Assembly: GCF_003574295.1 (NCBI RefSeq)
Contig: NZ_BHGK01000001.1
Location: forward strand, 2,356,001 to 2,420,000
DNA from: Mediterraneibacter butyricigenes
Lineage (GTDB): Bacteria > Bacillota > Clostridia > Lachnospirales > Lachnospiraceae
Direction: 5' to 3'
Length of the DNA: 64,000 bases
This document shows positions 9,074 to 17,785 of this stretch, piece after piece. The notes below the pieces were generated by a model. It had not been told where the DNA came from and did no database searches. It saw only the letters and a program-made list of their open reading frames with translations. The position numbers were made by a program, and so were the translations under genes. How positions within the stretch are numbered: the first letter of the stretch is position 1; every line of letters starts with the position of its first letter.

Positions 9074-10144
9074 ATGACGATAAAAAAATGGAAAAGAACC
9101 ATTACCGGTTTGCTTTTAACAGCAGGAATGCTTCTGTCTGTGACAGGCTGTGCAGCGACGGGAAATACGACAGGAAATGGCAGTGGCGACAGTAATGGCA
9201 GTGAGGAGGCTTCTCAGGAAGAGCAGCGCTATGCATGGCCACTGGCAACTGCGAGCCCGGAGGATACCGTAACTCAGATCTATGCAGAGAAATTTGCAGA
9301 AGAAGTGGATCGCCTGAGTGATGGAAAGATGAAGATCCAGGTTTATCCGAACAGCGTGCTGGGCGGGGATCGGGAACTTCTGGAGAGCTGTTATGACGGA
9401 GATATCCCGTTTGTGGTACAGAATACAGCTCCACAGGTCAACTTCATCCCGGAAACGGCAGTTTTCGATGCACCCTGCGCTTTTGAGACATTGACAGAGG
9501 TGCGTCAGACCGTAGATGATCCGGAATTTCTGGATTTGATGAAAGCGGCTTATGAAAAAGCAGGTTATGAACTGCTGGGATATTCTGACCAGGGATTTCG
9601 TGTGATGTCTACCAATAAAAAAGTGGAAACGATTGATGATTTCAAAGGTCAGAAAATCCGTACCATGGAAAATTCCTACCATATGGATTTCTGGAAAGCC
9701 CTGAAAGCCAATCCGACCCCGATGAGTTTCAGTGAAGTGTATATCGGATTACAGCAGAGTACCATTGATGCACAGGAAAATCCGTATGAGGTCATTGTTT
9801 CCAACCGGCTGTATGAGCAGCAGGACTATGTGGTGGAAACCAATCATCTGCCGCATCTGCTGTCGCTGATCGTCAGTGAAGAGTTCTATCAGAGCCTGAC
9901 AAAAGAGCAGCAGGAGATTTTACAGGAAGCCAGTGAACTGGCAAAAGAATATTCCAGAGAAGCTTCCGATGCGCGGATTTCCGAGAGAATTTCGGTGATC
10001 GAAGGAAGCGGAACTCAGATCGTTTCGTTGTCTGAGGATGTCAGAAAAGAAATGGTGGAGCGTTCCCAGAGTGTGTATGACGAGATTCGGGAGAATGTGG
10101 ATTCCAGGATCGTGGAGAAATATCTGGGAAATGTGGGAGAATAA
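9074..10144 (+). CDS. dctP: TRAP transporter solute-binding lipoprotein (DctP family)
   Basis: A 356-residue extracytoplasmic binding protein with a signal peptide and a lipobox at MLLSVTGC, followed by a Gly/Ser/Glu-rich linker and a DctP fold (KMKIQVYPNSVLGGDRELLE, RTMENSYHMDFWKALKANPT, YIGLQQSTIDAQENP). The lipobox cysteine anchors it to the outer face of the membrane. ATG at 9074 follows GGAGGATGTGG and lies 13 bp after dctM. The family binds organic acids through an arginine (here in KIRTMENS). It is the last gene of the operon before a strong terminator. Confidence 0.92.
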   Translation: MTIKKWKRTITGLLLTAGMLLSVTGCAATGNTTGNGSGDSNGSEEASQEEQRYAWPLATASPEDTVTQIYAEKFAEEVDRLSDGKMKIQVYPNSVLGGDRELLESCYDGDIPFVVQNTAPQVNFIPETAVFDAPCAFETLTEVRQTVDDPEFLDLMKAAYEKAGYELLGYSDQGFRVMSTNKKVETIDDFKGQKIRTMENSYHMDFWKALKANPTPMSFSEVYIGLQQSTIDAQENPYEVIVSNRLYEQQDYVVETNHLPHLLSLIVSEEFYQSLTKEQQEILQEASELAKEYSREASDARISERISVIEGSGTQIVSLSEDVRKEMVERSQSVYDEIRENVDSRIVEKYLGNVGE

Positions 10145-10145
10145 G

Positions 10146-10172
10146 AAAGGAGCGGTTGATCCGCTCCTTTTT
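10146..10172. terminator. Intrinsic terminator after dctP
   Basis: The stem AAAGGAGCGG / CCGCTCCTTT has a 5-nt loop and is followed by T residues directly after the dctP stop. The reverse complement also has a T-rich tail, so it can serve the convergent carrier gene that ends at 10207. Confidence 0.85.
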
Positions 10173-10206
10173 GGTTGGGAGAAAGGCTCCACTTCTTGTC
10201 TGATTT

Positions 10207-11442
10207 TTACTTATACGACGCTGCTTTCCGGAAGAAGAACAGTCCCAGCAGGAACATAATGGAAAGGCTTCCGACACCGGCGTTGACTTTTCCGGTAACC
10301 TGGCTGACGATGGAAACGAGGAAGGTTCCGAAGAATGCGGCGCCTTTACCGCAGATATCCAGAATTCCGAAGTATTCTCCGGATTTTTCTGCAGGAATGA
10401 TCTTGGCAAAATAGGAACGGGACAAGGCCTGGATCGTACCCTGAAACATGCCAACCAGGACTGCGAGGATCCAGAATTTGGCCTGGGAATCCAGTCCGAT
10501 GGCATAGAGTGCGATACAGAAGTAAGCTCCGATACAAATGCTGATCAGGGTTGCCGGATTGTATTTGGCAGAAATCCTTCCGAACAGGAGTGCACATGGA
10601 AAGGCAACGATCTGGGTCAGCAGCAATGCCAGAAGCAGTCCGGTACTGTCGAGCCCGAGTGCCTGTCCGTAAGCGGTTGCCATATCAATGATGGTGTATA
10701 CACCGTCGATATAGAAGAAAAAGGCGATGAGGAAGAACAGTACCTGTTTTTCCTGGCCGATTTCACGGAAGGTATGACCGAGACGGCGGAAACTGTCGCT
10801 GACCACATGTCCGCCTGCGGATTCTGCATAATATTTCTGCTTATAGTTTTTCAGCATAGGCAGGGAGGACAAGAGCCACCATGCCGCGGTGATGATAAAA
10901 GCAATCATCATGGCTGTGGGAGTGGAAATTCCGAGAGATCCGGCTCCCAGTACCACACCGAGACAGGCAACGAACGGAATACAGCTTCCGATATATCCCC
11001 AGGCATATCCACTGGAAGAAACGGTATCCATCCGGTCTTCGGTGGTGATGTCGGTCAGCATGGCATCGTAGAAGATCAGGCTGGTGGAATATCCGGTTTT
11101 GGTGATGATATAGAGGACTAAAAACAGGATCCAGGAAGAAGTGAATCCCAGGCTGACGCATCCAACCACACCGACTGCCAGAACAGCGATGAACAGTTTT
11201 TTCTTATAGTTTTGCGCGTCCGCCAGACTTCCGAGGGTAGGACCTAAAAGGGCGACAATCAGAGTGGAAATGGAAGCGGCATAGCCCCAGAATGCCAGAT
11301 AGTCTACGGAAGAAACGCCGGCGCTTTCTGCCAGATAGTTAAAGTAAATCGGGAGAATGGTGGCGGTCAGCATGGTGAAAGCGGAATTACCCACATCATA
11401 TAAGACCCATTTTTTCTCCATAGAAGTTAATTTAATGTTCAT
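10207..11442 (-). CDS. MFS transporter, UMF1 (Atg22-like) family
   Basis: A 411-residue membrane protein with about 12 helices and the hallmark N-terminal motif WVLYDVGNSAFT of the UMF1 family, followed by GPTLGSLADAQNYKKK in the 2-3 loop. Eukaryotic Atg22 relatives export amino acids from vacuoles; bacterial substrates are largely unknown. ATG at 11442 lies about 13 bp after GAAAGGG, so a start at the internal Met8 cannot be excluded. It is transcribed away from the zinc phospholipase-like gene, which has the same orientation and may be co-transcribed. Confidence 0.85.
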   Translation of the reverse strand: MNIKLTSMEKKWVLYDVGNSAFTMLTATILPIYFNYLAESAGVSSVDYLAFWGYAASISTLIVALLGPTLGSLADAQNYKKKLFIAVLAVGVVGCVSLGFTSSWILFLVLYIITKTGYSTSLIFYDAMLTDITTEDRMDTVSSSGYAWGYIGSCIPFVACLGVVLGAGSLGISTPTAMMIAFIITAAWWLLSSLPMLKNYKQKYYAESAGGHVVSDSFRRLGHTFREIGQEKQVLFFLIAFFFYIDGVYTIIDMATAYGQALGLDSTGLLLALLLTQIVAFPCALLFGRISAKYNPATLISICIGAYFCIALYAIGLDSQAKFWILAVLVGMFQGTIQALSRSYFAKIIPAEKSGEYFGILDICGKGAAFFGTFLVSIVSQVTGKVNAGVGSLSIMFLLGLFFFRKAASYK

Positions 11443-11524
11443 AAGATTAGAACCCTTTCTTTTGCTGGTGTTTCACAGCGAGATGATGTTATAGTGAGGT
11501 CATTTTACAGGGAAGCAGGCAGGC

Positions 11525-12343
11525 TTAAAGCAGCAGTTCTTCCCAGTGTTTTCCGGCGCTGAAATTCAGATCAAAGCGATCAGAGAGCGGGGTGTCTTTA
11601 AAGAGGGCACTCTGGTACTGGTTGATCAGGCTGACCGCAACCGGGATTGCTTCGGCGTAAAGCTTTTGGAGCAGTTCGCAGTAGTCCTGACAGTCCGGAT
11701 TACTGTCCTTTGTCATAACCATACCGCGGATCTCTGTCTGCCTGGAAATTTTGATCAGGGTGTAGAGAACTTTGCGCATTCGGTCAGACTTCGGATGAAG
11801 AAGCTTCAGATCCATGGACATGCCCTTTAATGCCTTGCAGACATGGGCAGGAGTTGCATCTTCAAAAAACTGAGAGATCGCCATACCGTTTCGGATAGAT
11901 GGAACGATCAGTTTGTAAGTCGGATAAGTGACCGGATCCAGTCCGTCTTCTGCCATGAAGATTCGATCCAGTTCGGTTTCGATTTCCGAATGTAAGACGT
12001 CTCTTTCATGGATCATTTTTTCAATGTAAGGATGGCAGACGCTGTCCAGAGCAAAATGACAGATAAAACCATAAAGATAGACCCTGCCGGCTGTCTTCAT
12101 CGGCGCGTTCTTTAACACTTCCTTTCCATACAGGAAAAATTTGGAAGCCGGTTCTTCATGCATTCGATAGCCGATCTGATTGACCTTATTCTTGTGCATG
12201 GCACGGTAATAGAAGAAAATATCCGGACCGTGAAGGCCGATGTCGAACAATTCCCGGTATTCATTTATAGAATTACGAAGGGGAAGAGACAGGCAGGACA
12301 GCACGTCTTTTCCGAATCGATAGTGCGTATACGTTGTTGGCAT
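11525..12343 (-). CDS. Zinc-dependent phospholipase C-like protein
   Basis: A 272-residue protein of the Zn_dep_PLPC type found in many Clostridia. The histidine/aspartate pattern fits metal binding: TTYTHYRFG at the N-terminus, GLHGPDIFF, then GFICHFALDSVCHPYIE and HSEIETELDRI. No signal peptide is visible, so unlike clostridial alpha-toxin it appears to be cytoplasmic. The substrate is not known for this subgroup. ATG at 12343 follows AAGAGG. The true reaction is uncertain, and phospholipase activity should not be assumed. Confidence 0.75.
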   Translation of the reverse strand: MPTTYTHYRFGKDVLSCLSLPLRNSINEYRELFDIGLHGPDIFFYYRAMHKNKVNQIGYRMHEEPASKFFLYGKEVLKNAPMKTAGRVYLYGFICHFALDSVCHPYIEKMIHERDVLHSEIETELDRIFMAEDGLDPVTYPTYKLIVPSIRNGMAISQFFEDATPAHVCKALKGMSMDLKLLHPKSDRMRKVLYTLIKISRQTEIRGMVMTKDSNPDCQDYCELLQKLYAEAIPVAVSLINQYQSALFKDTPLSDRFDLNFSAGKHWEELLL

Positions 12344-12525
12344 AGTGAAAACCTCTTTTCTACTGTTCAGTCAGAACAGTTCTTTCTATTCATTATTACA
12401 GACAAATGTAAAATGTGCCAGAGATTTCTGTAAAATTTATTAGGTTTCTGTTGAGAGAGTTCCTGAGGTGCTTATTTTTTCCCGGATTCTGCATTGTTTT
12501 TTATGAATACAATGGAGGGTGTGCA

Positions 12526-12554
12526 TAGACAGGGAAAAAGAGAGAGCGTATAAT
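12526..12554 (+). promoter_or_regulatory. SigA-type promoter for lrgAB
   Basis: TAGACA at 12526-12531, a 17-bp spacer and TATAAT at 12549-12554. The -10 overlaps an upstream in-frame ATG (12553), which supports translation of lrgA from the downstream ATG at 12601. Confidence 0.65.
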
Positions 12555-12600
12555 GAAAAACTGTATGCATGAGGCAGTACAAGGAGGAAAGACTAGAATT

Positions 12601-12972
12601 ATGAAGTATTTGCATCAGTTTTTATTGATTTTGGCGATCTCATTTATGGGAGAGTTGTTAAAAGAAGTGTTACCGTTCCCGGTTCCGGCCAGTATTTACG
12701 GAATGGTAATTTTATTTATCGGATTATTAAGTGGCCTGATTCCGCTTGGTGCGGTCAAAGAAGCTGGAATGTTCCTGATCGAGATTATGCCGGCTATGTT
12801 TATCCCGGCAGGAGTTGGTCTGATGGCAGCATGGGGAACCTTAAAACCGATGCTGTTGCCGGTCAGTGTGATTACGGTGATGGCTGTTTTTACCGTAATG
12901 GGAGCTACCGGAAGAGTGTCGCAGTGGGTCATCGGGAAAAAGCAGAAACAGGGAGGTTCAGAAGATGAATGA
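12601..12972 (+). CDS. lrgA: CidA/LrgA family membrane protein
   Basis: A 123-residue protein with four predicted membrane helices of the holin-like CidA/LrgA family (FPVPASIYGMVILF, IMPAMFIPAGVGLM). The family is linked to control of murein hydrolase activity and, more recently, to transport of pyruvate or by-products. The start at 12601 follows AAGGAGGAAAG and is chosen over 12553 because the promoter -10 covers that codon. It overlaps lrgB by 8 bp. Confidence 0.88.
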   Translation: MKYLHQFLLILAISFMGELLKEVLPFPVPASIYGMVILFIGLLSGLIPLGAVKEAGMFLIEIMPAMFIPAGVGLMAAWGTLKPMLLPVSVITVMAVFTVMGATGRVSQWVIGKKQKQGGSEDE

Positions 12973-13657
12973 TCTGTTTGAAAGTTCCATGTTTGCAGGC
13001 GTGACCATCAGTCTTCTGGCTTATCTCACCGGGACGGTGTTGAAGAAGAAACTGAAGCTTCCGATTTTTAATCCGTTGCTGGTATCCATTATCCTGACGA
13101 TGATCGTGCTGGTAGTGGCGGATGTAGATTATGACGTATATAATAAGGGAGCTTCTTATTTAAGCTGGCTTCTGACACCGGCGACGGTCTGTCTGGCAAT
13201 TCCGCTTTATGAGCAGTGGAATCTGCTGAAAAAATATTATCAGGCGGTGATCCTTGGGATTGTGGCGGGAGCTCTGACCAGTCTGACGACGGTTTTTGTG
13301 CTGGCAAAACTGATGGGGCTGGATCATAAAGAATATGTGACTCTTTTGCCGAAATCGATCACAACGGCAATTGGTATGGGAGTGTCAGAAGAACTGGGAG
13401 GATATGTGACCATTACGGTGGCAGTGATCGTTGTGACAGGAGTGTTTGGAAATATTTTCGGAGAGTTGATCTGTAAAATTTTCAAGATCACCCATCCGAT
13501 TTCGAAAGGTCTGGCCTTTGGTTCTTCCAGCCACGCCATCGGTACGGCAAAAGCGATTGAACTGGGAGAAGTGGAAGGCGCGATGAGTGGACTGGCCATA
13601 GCGGTGACTGGGATTATGACGGTGATCCTGGCAACGGCCTACGCAAATCTGATCTGA
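12965..13657 (+). CDS. lrgB: LrgB family membrane protein
   Basis: A 230-residue polytopic protein of the LrgB/CidB family (KLPIFNPLLVSI, PKSITTAIGMGVSEELGG, GLAFGSSSHAIGTAKAIELGE). The last block, with its SSHAIGT motif, is the most conserved part of the family. It works with LrgA in a membrane complex. The start is preceded by AGGGAGGTTCAGAAG inside lrgA, and the overlap indicates coupled translation. Confidence 0.92.
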   Translation: MNDLFESSMFAGVTISLLAYLTGTVLKKKLKLPIFNPLLVSIILTMIVLVVADVDYDVYNKGASYLSWLLTPATVCLAIPLYEQWNLLKKYYQAVILGIVAGALTSLTTVFVLAKLMGLDHKEYVTLLPKSITTAIGMGVSEELGGYVTITVAVIVVTGVFGNIFGELICKIFKITHPISKGLAFGSSSHAIGTAKAIELGEVEGAMSGLAIAVTGIMTVILATAYANLI

Positions 13658-13716
13658 GGATAATGTAAATAAAACGCAGGACAAAGCAGAAGCATATAGG
13701 GAAAAGGAGGCAGAAC

Positions 13717-14214
13717 ATGGAGGAGCAGTTTATTTATATGGCGAAAGAATCTGTGGTAAAGGGACAGGTCAAAATCGGTCAGGGAACCAGTATCTGGTAT
13801 CATGCAACGGTTCGTGGGGACAAGGCTCCGATTGAGATTGGAGAATACACCAATGTTCAGGATAATGCGGTTCTTCATGTGGATGCCGAAAATCCGGTTG
13901 TGATCGGGGACTATGTGACGATCGGACATGGTGCCATTATACACGGCTGTACCATTGGGGATGAATCTCTGATCGGGATGGGGGCGGTCATTCTCAATGG
14001 AGCAAAGATCGGAAAACATTGCGTGGTAGGAGCGGGGGCTTTGATCACACAGAATATGGAAGTGCCGGACGGAAGCCTGATCTTTGGAAACCCAGGGAAA
14101 ATTCGAAGAGTTCTGACAGAAGAAGAAAAAGCATACAATCGGAAAAATGCGATGGGGTATGTAAAGGAAGCAAAAGAAGAACTTGAAAAAGTGGAACGAA
14201 AAGAAGAAATGTGA
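13717..14214 (+). CDS. Gamma carbonic anhydrase-like left-handed beta-helix protein
   Basis: A 165-residue YrdA/PaaY-type protein built of hexapeptide repeats (VVIGDYVTIGHGAIIHGCTI, IGMGAVILNGAKIGKHCVVG). Three histidines at the positions expected for metal binding are visible (LHVDAENP, IGHGAIIHG). Family members are trimeric and bind zinc or iron; many lack measurable carbonic anhydrase activity. ATG follows AAAAGGAGGC. A charged C-terminal helix ends the protein. It sits between lrgB and a YgjP-like protease gene with short spacing. Confidence 0.85.
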   Translation: MEEQFIYMAKESVVKGQVKIGQGTSIWYHATVRGDKAPIEIGEYTNVQDNAVLHVDAENPVVIGDYVTIGHGAIIHGCTIGDESLIGMGAVILNGAKIGKHCVVGAGALITQNMEVPDGSLIFGNPGKIRRVLTEEEKAYNRKNAMGYVKEAKEELEKVERKEEM

Positions 14215-14268
14215 AAATAACCGGGAAGATATATGCGATGAGAACAATAAAAGTAAAGGCAGACAACG

Positions 14269-14817
14269 ATGGAATATAAGATAAAGATCCTGTATTCTTC
14301 CAGAAAGACGCTGGCACTGGAAATAAAAGATCCGGGCGATCTGCTGGTTCGGGCACCGAAGGGGCTGCCCAGGCAGAAGATCCTTGATTTTGTGGCGGAA
14401 AAGGAAAACTGGATCCAGAAGCACATGAAACGGATGGAAGAAAGAAAAAAGGAACAGGAAATATTTGCACAGGTTTCCGGGGAAGAACTTCAGATGCTGA
14501 CAACGGCGGCAAAACGTGAAATTCTGGGAATCGTGGAGCGGTATGCGAAGATTATGGGCGTGGATTACGGACGGATTACAATCCGACATCAGAAAACCCG
14601 CTGGGGGAGTTGCAGCAGCAAGGGCAATCTGAATTTTAACTGTTATCTGATGCTGGCACCGCAGGAAGTGCTGGAATATGTGGTGGTGCATGAACTGGCG
14701 CATCGAAGAGAAATGAATCACTCCAAAGCATTCTGGAAGATTGTGGAGCAGTACAAACCTAATTACAAGTGGTCAAAACGCTGGCTGAAAGAAGAAGGAG
14801 TGAAGCTGTTGGCATAA
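14269..14817 (+). CDS. YgjP-like (WLM/SprT-type) zinc metalloprotease
   Basis: A 182-residue protein with the zinc-binding helix VVHELAHRREMNHSKAFW, in which the two His of HELAH and a downstream His supply metal ligands and Glu is the catalytic base. A WGSCSSKGNLNFN block upstream of it is typical of the YgjP/DUF45 family. The physiological substrate is unknown. It is the last gene before a 393-bp intergenic region. Confidence 0.85.
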   Translation: MEYKIKILYSSRKTLALEIKDPGDLLVRAPKGLPRQKILDFVAEKENWIQKHMKRMEERKKEQEIFAQVSGEELQMLTTAAKREILGIVERYAKIMGVDYGRITIRHQKTRWGSCSSKGNLNFNCYLMLAPQEVLEYVVVHELAHRREMNHSKAFWKIVEQYKPNYKWSKRWLKEEGVKLLA

Positions 14818-14890
14818 AATGACAGATCATACTTTACAGAGTTTATCCTATCTGTCGGAATTGTCAGATTTATCGGATTTGAAAAGGAAA

Positions 14891-14919
14891 TTGACAGAAA
14901 GAATATCTTCCTTTATAAT
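14891..14919 (+). promoter_or_regulatory. Consensus SigA promoter firing into an immediate terminator
   Basis: A perfect TTGACA (14891-14896), 17-bp spacer and TATAAT (14914-14919). Transcription should start near 14926, only a few bases before the terminator at 14932-14963. It either makes a tiny hairpin RNA or is an attenuated promoter for the nucleoside importer downstream. Confidence 0.7.
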
Positions 14920-14931
14920 ACGGTTCAAACG

Positions 14932-14963
14932 AGGACGTTTTCAGAAATGAAAGCGTCCTTTTT
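14932..14963 (+). terminator. Intrinsic terminator just after a strong promoter
   Basis: The stem AGGACG...CGTCCT is extended by TTTC/GAAA and followed by T5. It lies 115 bp after the YgjP-like gene and may also terminate that transcript. Confidence 0.75.
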
Positions 14964-15101
14964 AACATATTAGTTATACTTATAAAAATGGGTTAAAAAA
15001 TGTTATCAGCAAATATATCTTATTTTGGTTCAGCTTGTGCTATTATCATTAACGAAAGTAATTTCGCAGAAAAAACAACTCAATAACGTAAAAAATACTT
15101 C

Positions 15102-15160
15102 ATGGTACATTGCAGGACGGGAAAACTGGTTGCCGCAGATGCGGACAATGTATCATTTTT
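15102..15160 (+). promoter_or_regulatory. Structured leader element with T-tract before the nucleoside ABC operon
   Basis: An 11-bp helix (15102-15112 with 15146-15156, one G-U) encloses 33 nt that contain a second hairpin CCGC-AGAT-GCGG (15133-15144). T5 follows directly at 15156-15160. A closed junction with a nested hairpin and a T-tract suggests a terminator-type riboswitch or attenuator 51 bp before the ABC gene. It does not match the purine riboswitch consensus as I know it. The rest of the 14818-15210 gap holds no gene. Confidence 0.5.
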
Positions 15161-15210
15161 CTATACGCGAAGCATATTTTTCGTAGTTTTCAGAAAGGAA
15201 TGGATGAGAG

Positions 15211-16728
15211 ATGAGAGAACCGATTCTTGAGATGAAAGGAATTACCAAAACATTCGGAAGTGTAACGGCCAACGAAAATGTAGATCTCACACTCTATCCG
15301 GGGGAGATTCATGCGCTCCTTGGAGAAAACGGCGCGGGAAAGAGTACTTTAATGAACGTGCTGAATGGGATTTACAGACCAAATAGCGGAGAAATATTAC
15401 ATAAAGGGAAAAAGGTGACGATCCGGTCGCCGAAACATGCAGTTGATATGGGAATTGGAATGGTGCATCAGCATTTTCGTTTGATTCCCACATTGACGGC
15501 GGCAGAAAATGTATTTTTATATATGCCAAAATGCAATCTGGTTCTGAAAAAGAAGGAGATGGAGGAACAGATCAGAAAGTGGTCCGAGGAATTTCATTTG
15601 GAAGTGGAACCGTCTGCACTGATCTGGCAGTTGTCGGTGGGCGAGCAACAGCGAGTGGAGATTGTAAAGCTGTTGTCCAGAGGAGCCGAGATCCTGATCC
15701 TGGATGAGCCGTCGGCAGTTTTGACGGCACAGGAAGCAAAGGAAATGTTCCGGGTGCTGCGCAGTATGGCAGACAGCGGCAAGAGTGTGGTCGTGATCTC
15801 CCACAAAATGAATGAGGTGATGGAATTTGCAGACCGAATCACCGTCTTAAAAGGCGGGAAGGTCGAAGATACGATGGTGGCAGCAGACGCTACGGTGGAA
15901 CGATTGACCAGAGCCGTAGTCGGAGAGCGGGAACTGAAACCTCACAAGAATGAAGGGGGAAGCCGTCAGGAGAATGTGGTTCTGGATGTGAAAGACCTGT
16001 CGGTGAAAAACGACCGGGAGCTTATGGCGGTGAAGAACTTGAGTATTCAGATCCATGCCGGAGAGATTTTCGGAATTGCCGGTGTGGCAGGAAACGGTCA
16101 GAAAGAGCTGGCTGAAGCAATCGCAGGGCTCAGAAAGGCAGAGACGGGAGCGATTGTCCTGAATGGAGAAGATGTGACCGGTCAGAATGCAAAAGCGAGA
16201 ATTAAGAAACGGATTGGATTTATTCCGGAAGACCGGCTGAGTATGGGACTGGTTCCGGGAATGACCATGGAAGAGAACCGGATCTTAAAAGAATTTGATA
16301 CAGATCGTTTCAGCAAACACCACATTTTGAAGAGAAAAGTGATCAAAGAAACGGTTCAGGATGAGATCTCCAGATATGAGATCAAGACAGCCGGGGAGAA
16401 AAGTCCGGTATCTCTGATGTCCGGTGGAAATCAGCAGAAACTTTTGGTTGCCCGTGAAATCGGGGGTGATCCTACACTTCTGATTGCAGTGTATCCGTCC
16501 AGGGGACTGGATATCGGAGCTGCAGAAGCGATTCATGAAATTTTGCTGGAACAGTGTAAAAAAGGAGTGGCAGTGCTTCTGGTTTCAGAAGAGCTGGATG
16601 AATTGTTCCAGATGGCTGACAGGATCGGAGTTCTGTGTTCCGGGGAACTGATGGCAACGTTAGAGAAAAAAGAAGCAGATTATGACACGATTGGAAGGCT
16701 GATGTCGGGGGAACGCTATGAGAAATAA
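15211..16728 (+). CDS. ABC importer ATPase with two nucleotide-binding domains (BMP-type nucleoside uptake)
   Basis: A 505-residue tandem ATPase. Domain 1 (about 1-235) has Walker A GENGAGKST, signature LSVGEQQRVEIVK and Walker B ILILDEPSAVL. Domain 2 (about 250-505) has the degenerate P-loop GVAGNGQKEL and signature LMSGGNQQKLLVAREI, as is usual for the sugar/nucleoside importers of the RbsA/YufO type. It energises two permeases and a BMP lipoprotein encoded directly downstream; the permease gene start overlaps this gene by 11 bp. Guanosine or other purine nucleosides are the usual substrates in Firmicutes. Confidence 0.92.
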   Translation: MREPILEMKGITKTFGSVTANENVDLTLYPGEIHALLGENGAGKSTLMNVLNGIYRPNSGEILHKGKKVTIRSPKHAVDMGIGMVHQHFRLIPTLTAAENVFLYMPKCNLVLKKKEMEEQIRKWSEEFHLEVEPSALIWQLSVGEQQRVEIVKLLSRGAEILILDEPSAVLTAQEAKEMFRVLRSMADSGKSVVVISHKMNEVMEFADRITVLKGGKVEDTMVAADATVERLTRAVVGERELKPHKNEGGSRQENVVLDVKDLSVKNDRELMAVKNLSIQIHAGEIFGIAGVAGNGQKELAEAIAGLRKAETGAIVLNGEDVTGQNAKARIKKRIGFIPEDRLSMGLVPGMTMEENRILKEFDTDRFSKHHILKRKVIKETVQDEISRYEIKTAGEKSPVSLMSGGNQQKLLVAREIGGDPTLLIAVYPSRGLDIGAAEAIHEILLEQCKKGVAVLLVSEELDELFQMADRIGVLCSGELMATLEKKEADYDTIGRLMSGERYEK

Positions 16729-17785
16729 AATACGTTTGGAAAAAAGAGAAAATGTCAGCACACTTCGGGTGGTATTGACTTCTGTGGTATTTACATTACT
16801 GGCATTTGTATTTTGTGGATTTATCATTGCAGCGGTTGGATTCAGTCCGCTGGAAGTTTATGGAAAAATGTTGAATAAAGTCTTCCTTTCCTCCAAAGGA
16901 ATCCGGAAGATGATCAATGCAAGCCTGCCCCTTCTGTTTTGCGGACTGGGTGTGGCACTGACGTTCAAAATGAATCTGAATAATATCGGAGCCGAAGGAC
17001 AGTATGCAATGGGAGCTATTTTCGGAGGAGCTTTTGTCCTGTACGGACCGGAAATCGGCGGACCGGTGGGACGGTTGATTCTGGCACTCTGCTGTTTCAT
17101 GGGCGGAGCAGTCTGGGCATTGTTGTGTGCGGTGCCAAAGGCATACTGGAACGTCAATGAAAGTATTACCAGCCTGATGCTCAATTATGTGGCGCTGATC
17201 ATTCTTGGGTATCTGGTTCTCGGTCCCTGGAAAATGAAGGGACAGAATGTGGGACAGACGGAACGGATTCCGATCGGTCTGGAGATCCCGGAACTGGGAA
17301 GTTCTCAGATCAGTGCAGGAATCCTGTTGGGAATCCTGGTGGCAGTGCTGATCTTTCTTGCCTATAAATATACCACGGACGGATATCAGCTTTCTGTGAT
17401 CCGAAGCAGTCAGAATTCTGCCAGATATGCCGGAATCAATATCAAACGCAATATTTTGCTGGCGCTGGTAATCAGTGGCGGGCTGGCAGGACTGGCAGGT
17501 TATGTACAGTATGCCGGTGTATCCCACAGAATCATGGAGCAGATGCCGAATAATGCCGGTTATACCGGAATCGTGATTGCTTACTTAAGCCGGTTGAATC
17601 CGTTGGTGATCGTGATCGTGTCGGTTTTGTTTGCCGGATTGCAGAACAGCAGTGCTACGGTACAGGTCATGGGAGTTCCGACACAGATCGCAACCATGAT
17701 CCAGGGCGCGGTTATGATTTTTGTGATTGCGGGAGATTTCTTCCAGAGATATAAGATTGTGATCAATCGGGAGGTGAAAGCATGA
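16718..17785 (+). CDS. Nucleoside ABC importer permease 1 (YufP-like)
   Basis: A 355-residue permease of the BPD_transp_2 type with about ten membrane helices. Features include LLFCGLGVALTFKMNLNNIG, AEGQYAMGAIFGGAF and NVNESITSLMLNYVALI. The segment around SARYAGINIKRNI is the cytoplasmic coupling region that contacts the ATPase. It overlaps the ATPase gene upstream and the second permease downstream (4 bp), so all four genes form one operon. Confidence 0.92.
   Translation: MRNKIRLEKRENVSTLRVVLTSVVFTLLAFVFCGFIIAAVGFSPLEVYGKMLNKVFLSSKGIRKMINASLPLLFCGLGVALTFKMNLNNIGAEGQYAMGAIFGGAFVLYGPEIGGPVGRLILALCCFMGGAVWALLCAVPKAYWNVNESITSLMLNYVALIILGYLVLGPWKMKGQNVGQTERIPIGLEIPELGSSQISAGILLGILVAVLIFLAYKYTTDGYQLSVIRSSQNSARYAGINIKRNILLALVISGGLAGLAGYVQYAGVSHRIMEQMPNNAGYTGIVIAYLSRLNPLVIVIVSVLFAGLQNSSATVQVMGVPTQIATMIQGAVMIFVIAGDFFQRYKIVINREVKA

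Noticed and set aside
13639-14721. 360-codon minus-strand open frame
   Set aside because: It lies opposite the gamma carbonic anhydrase-like and YgjP-like genes, which have clear motifs. The frame is His/Phe-rich shadow sequence.
15102-15160. Purine riboswitch before the nucleoside importer
   Set aside because: The conserved loop and junction sequences of purine aptamers are not present.
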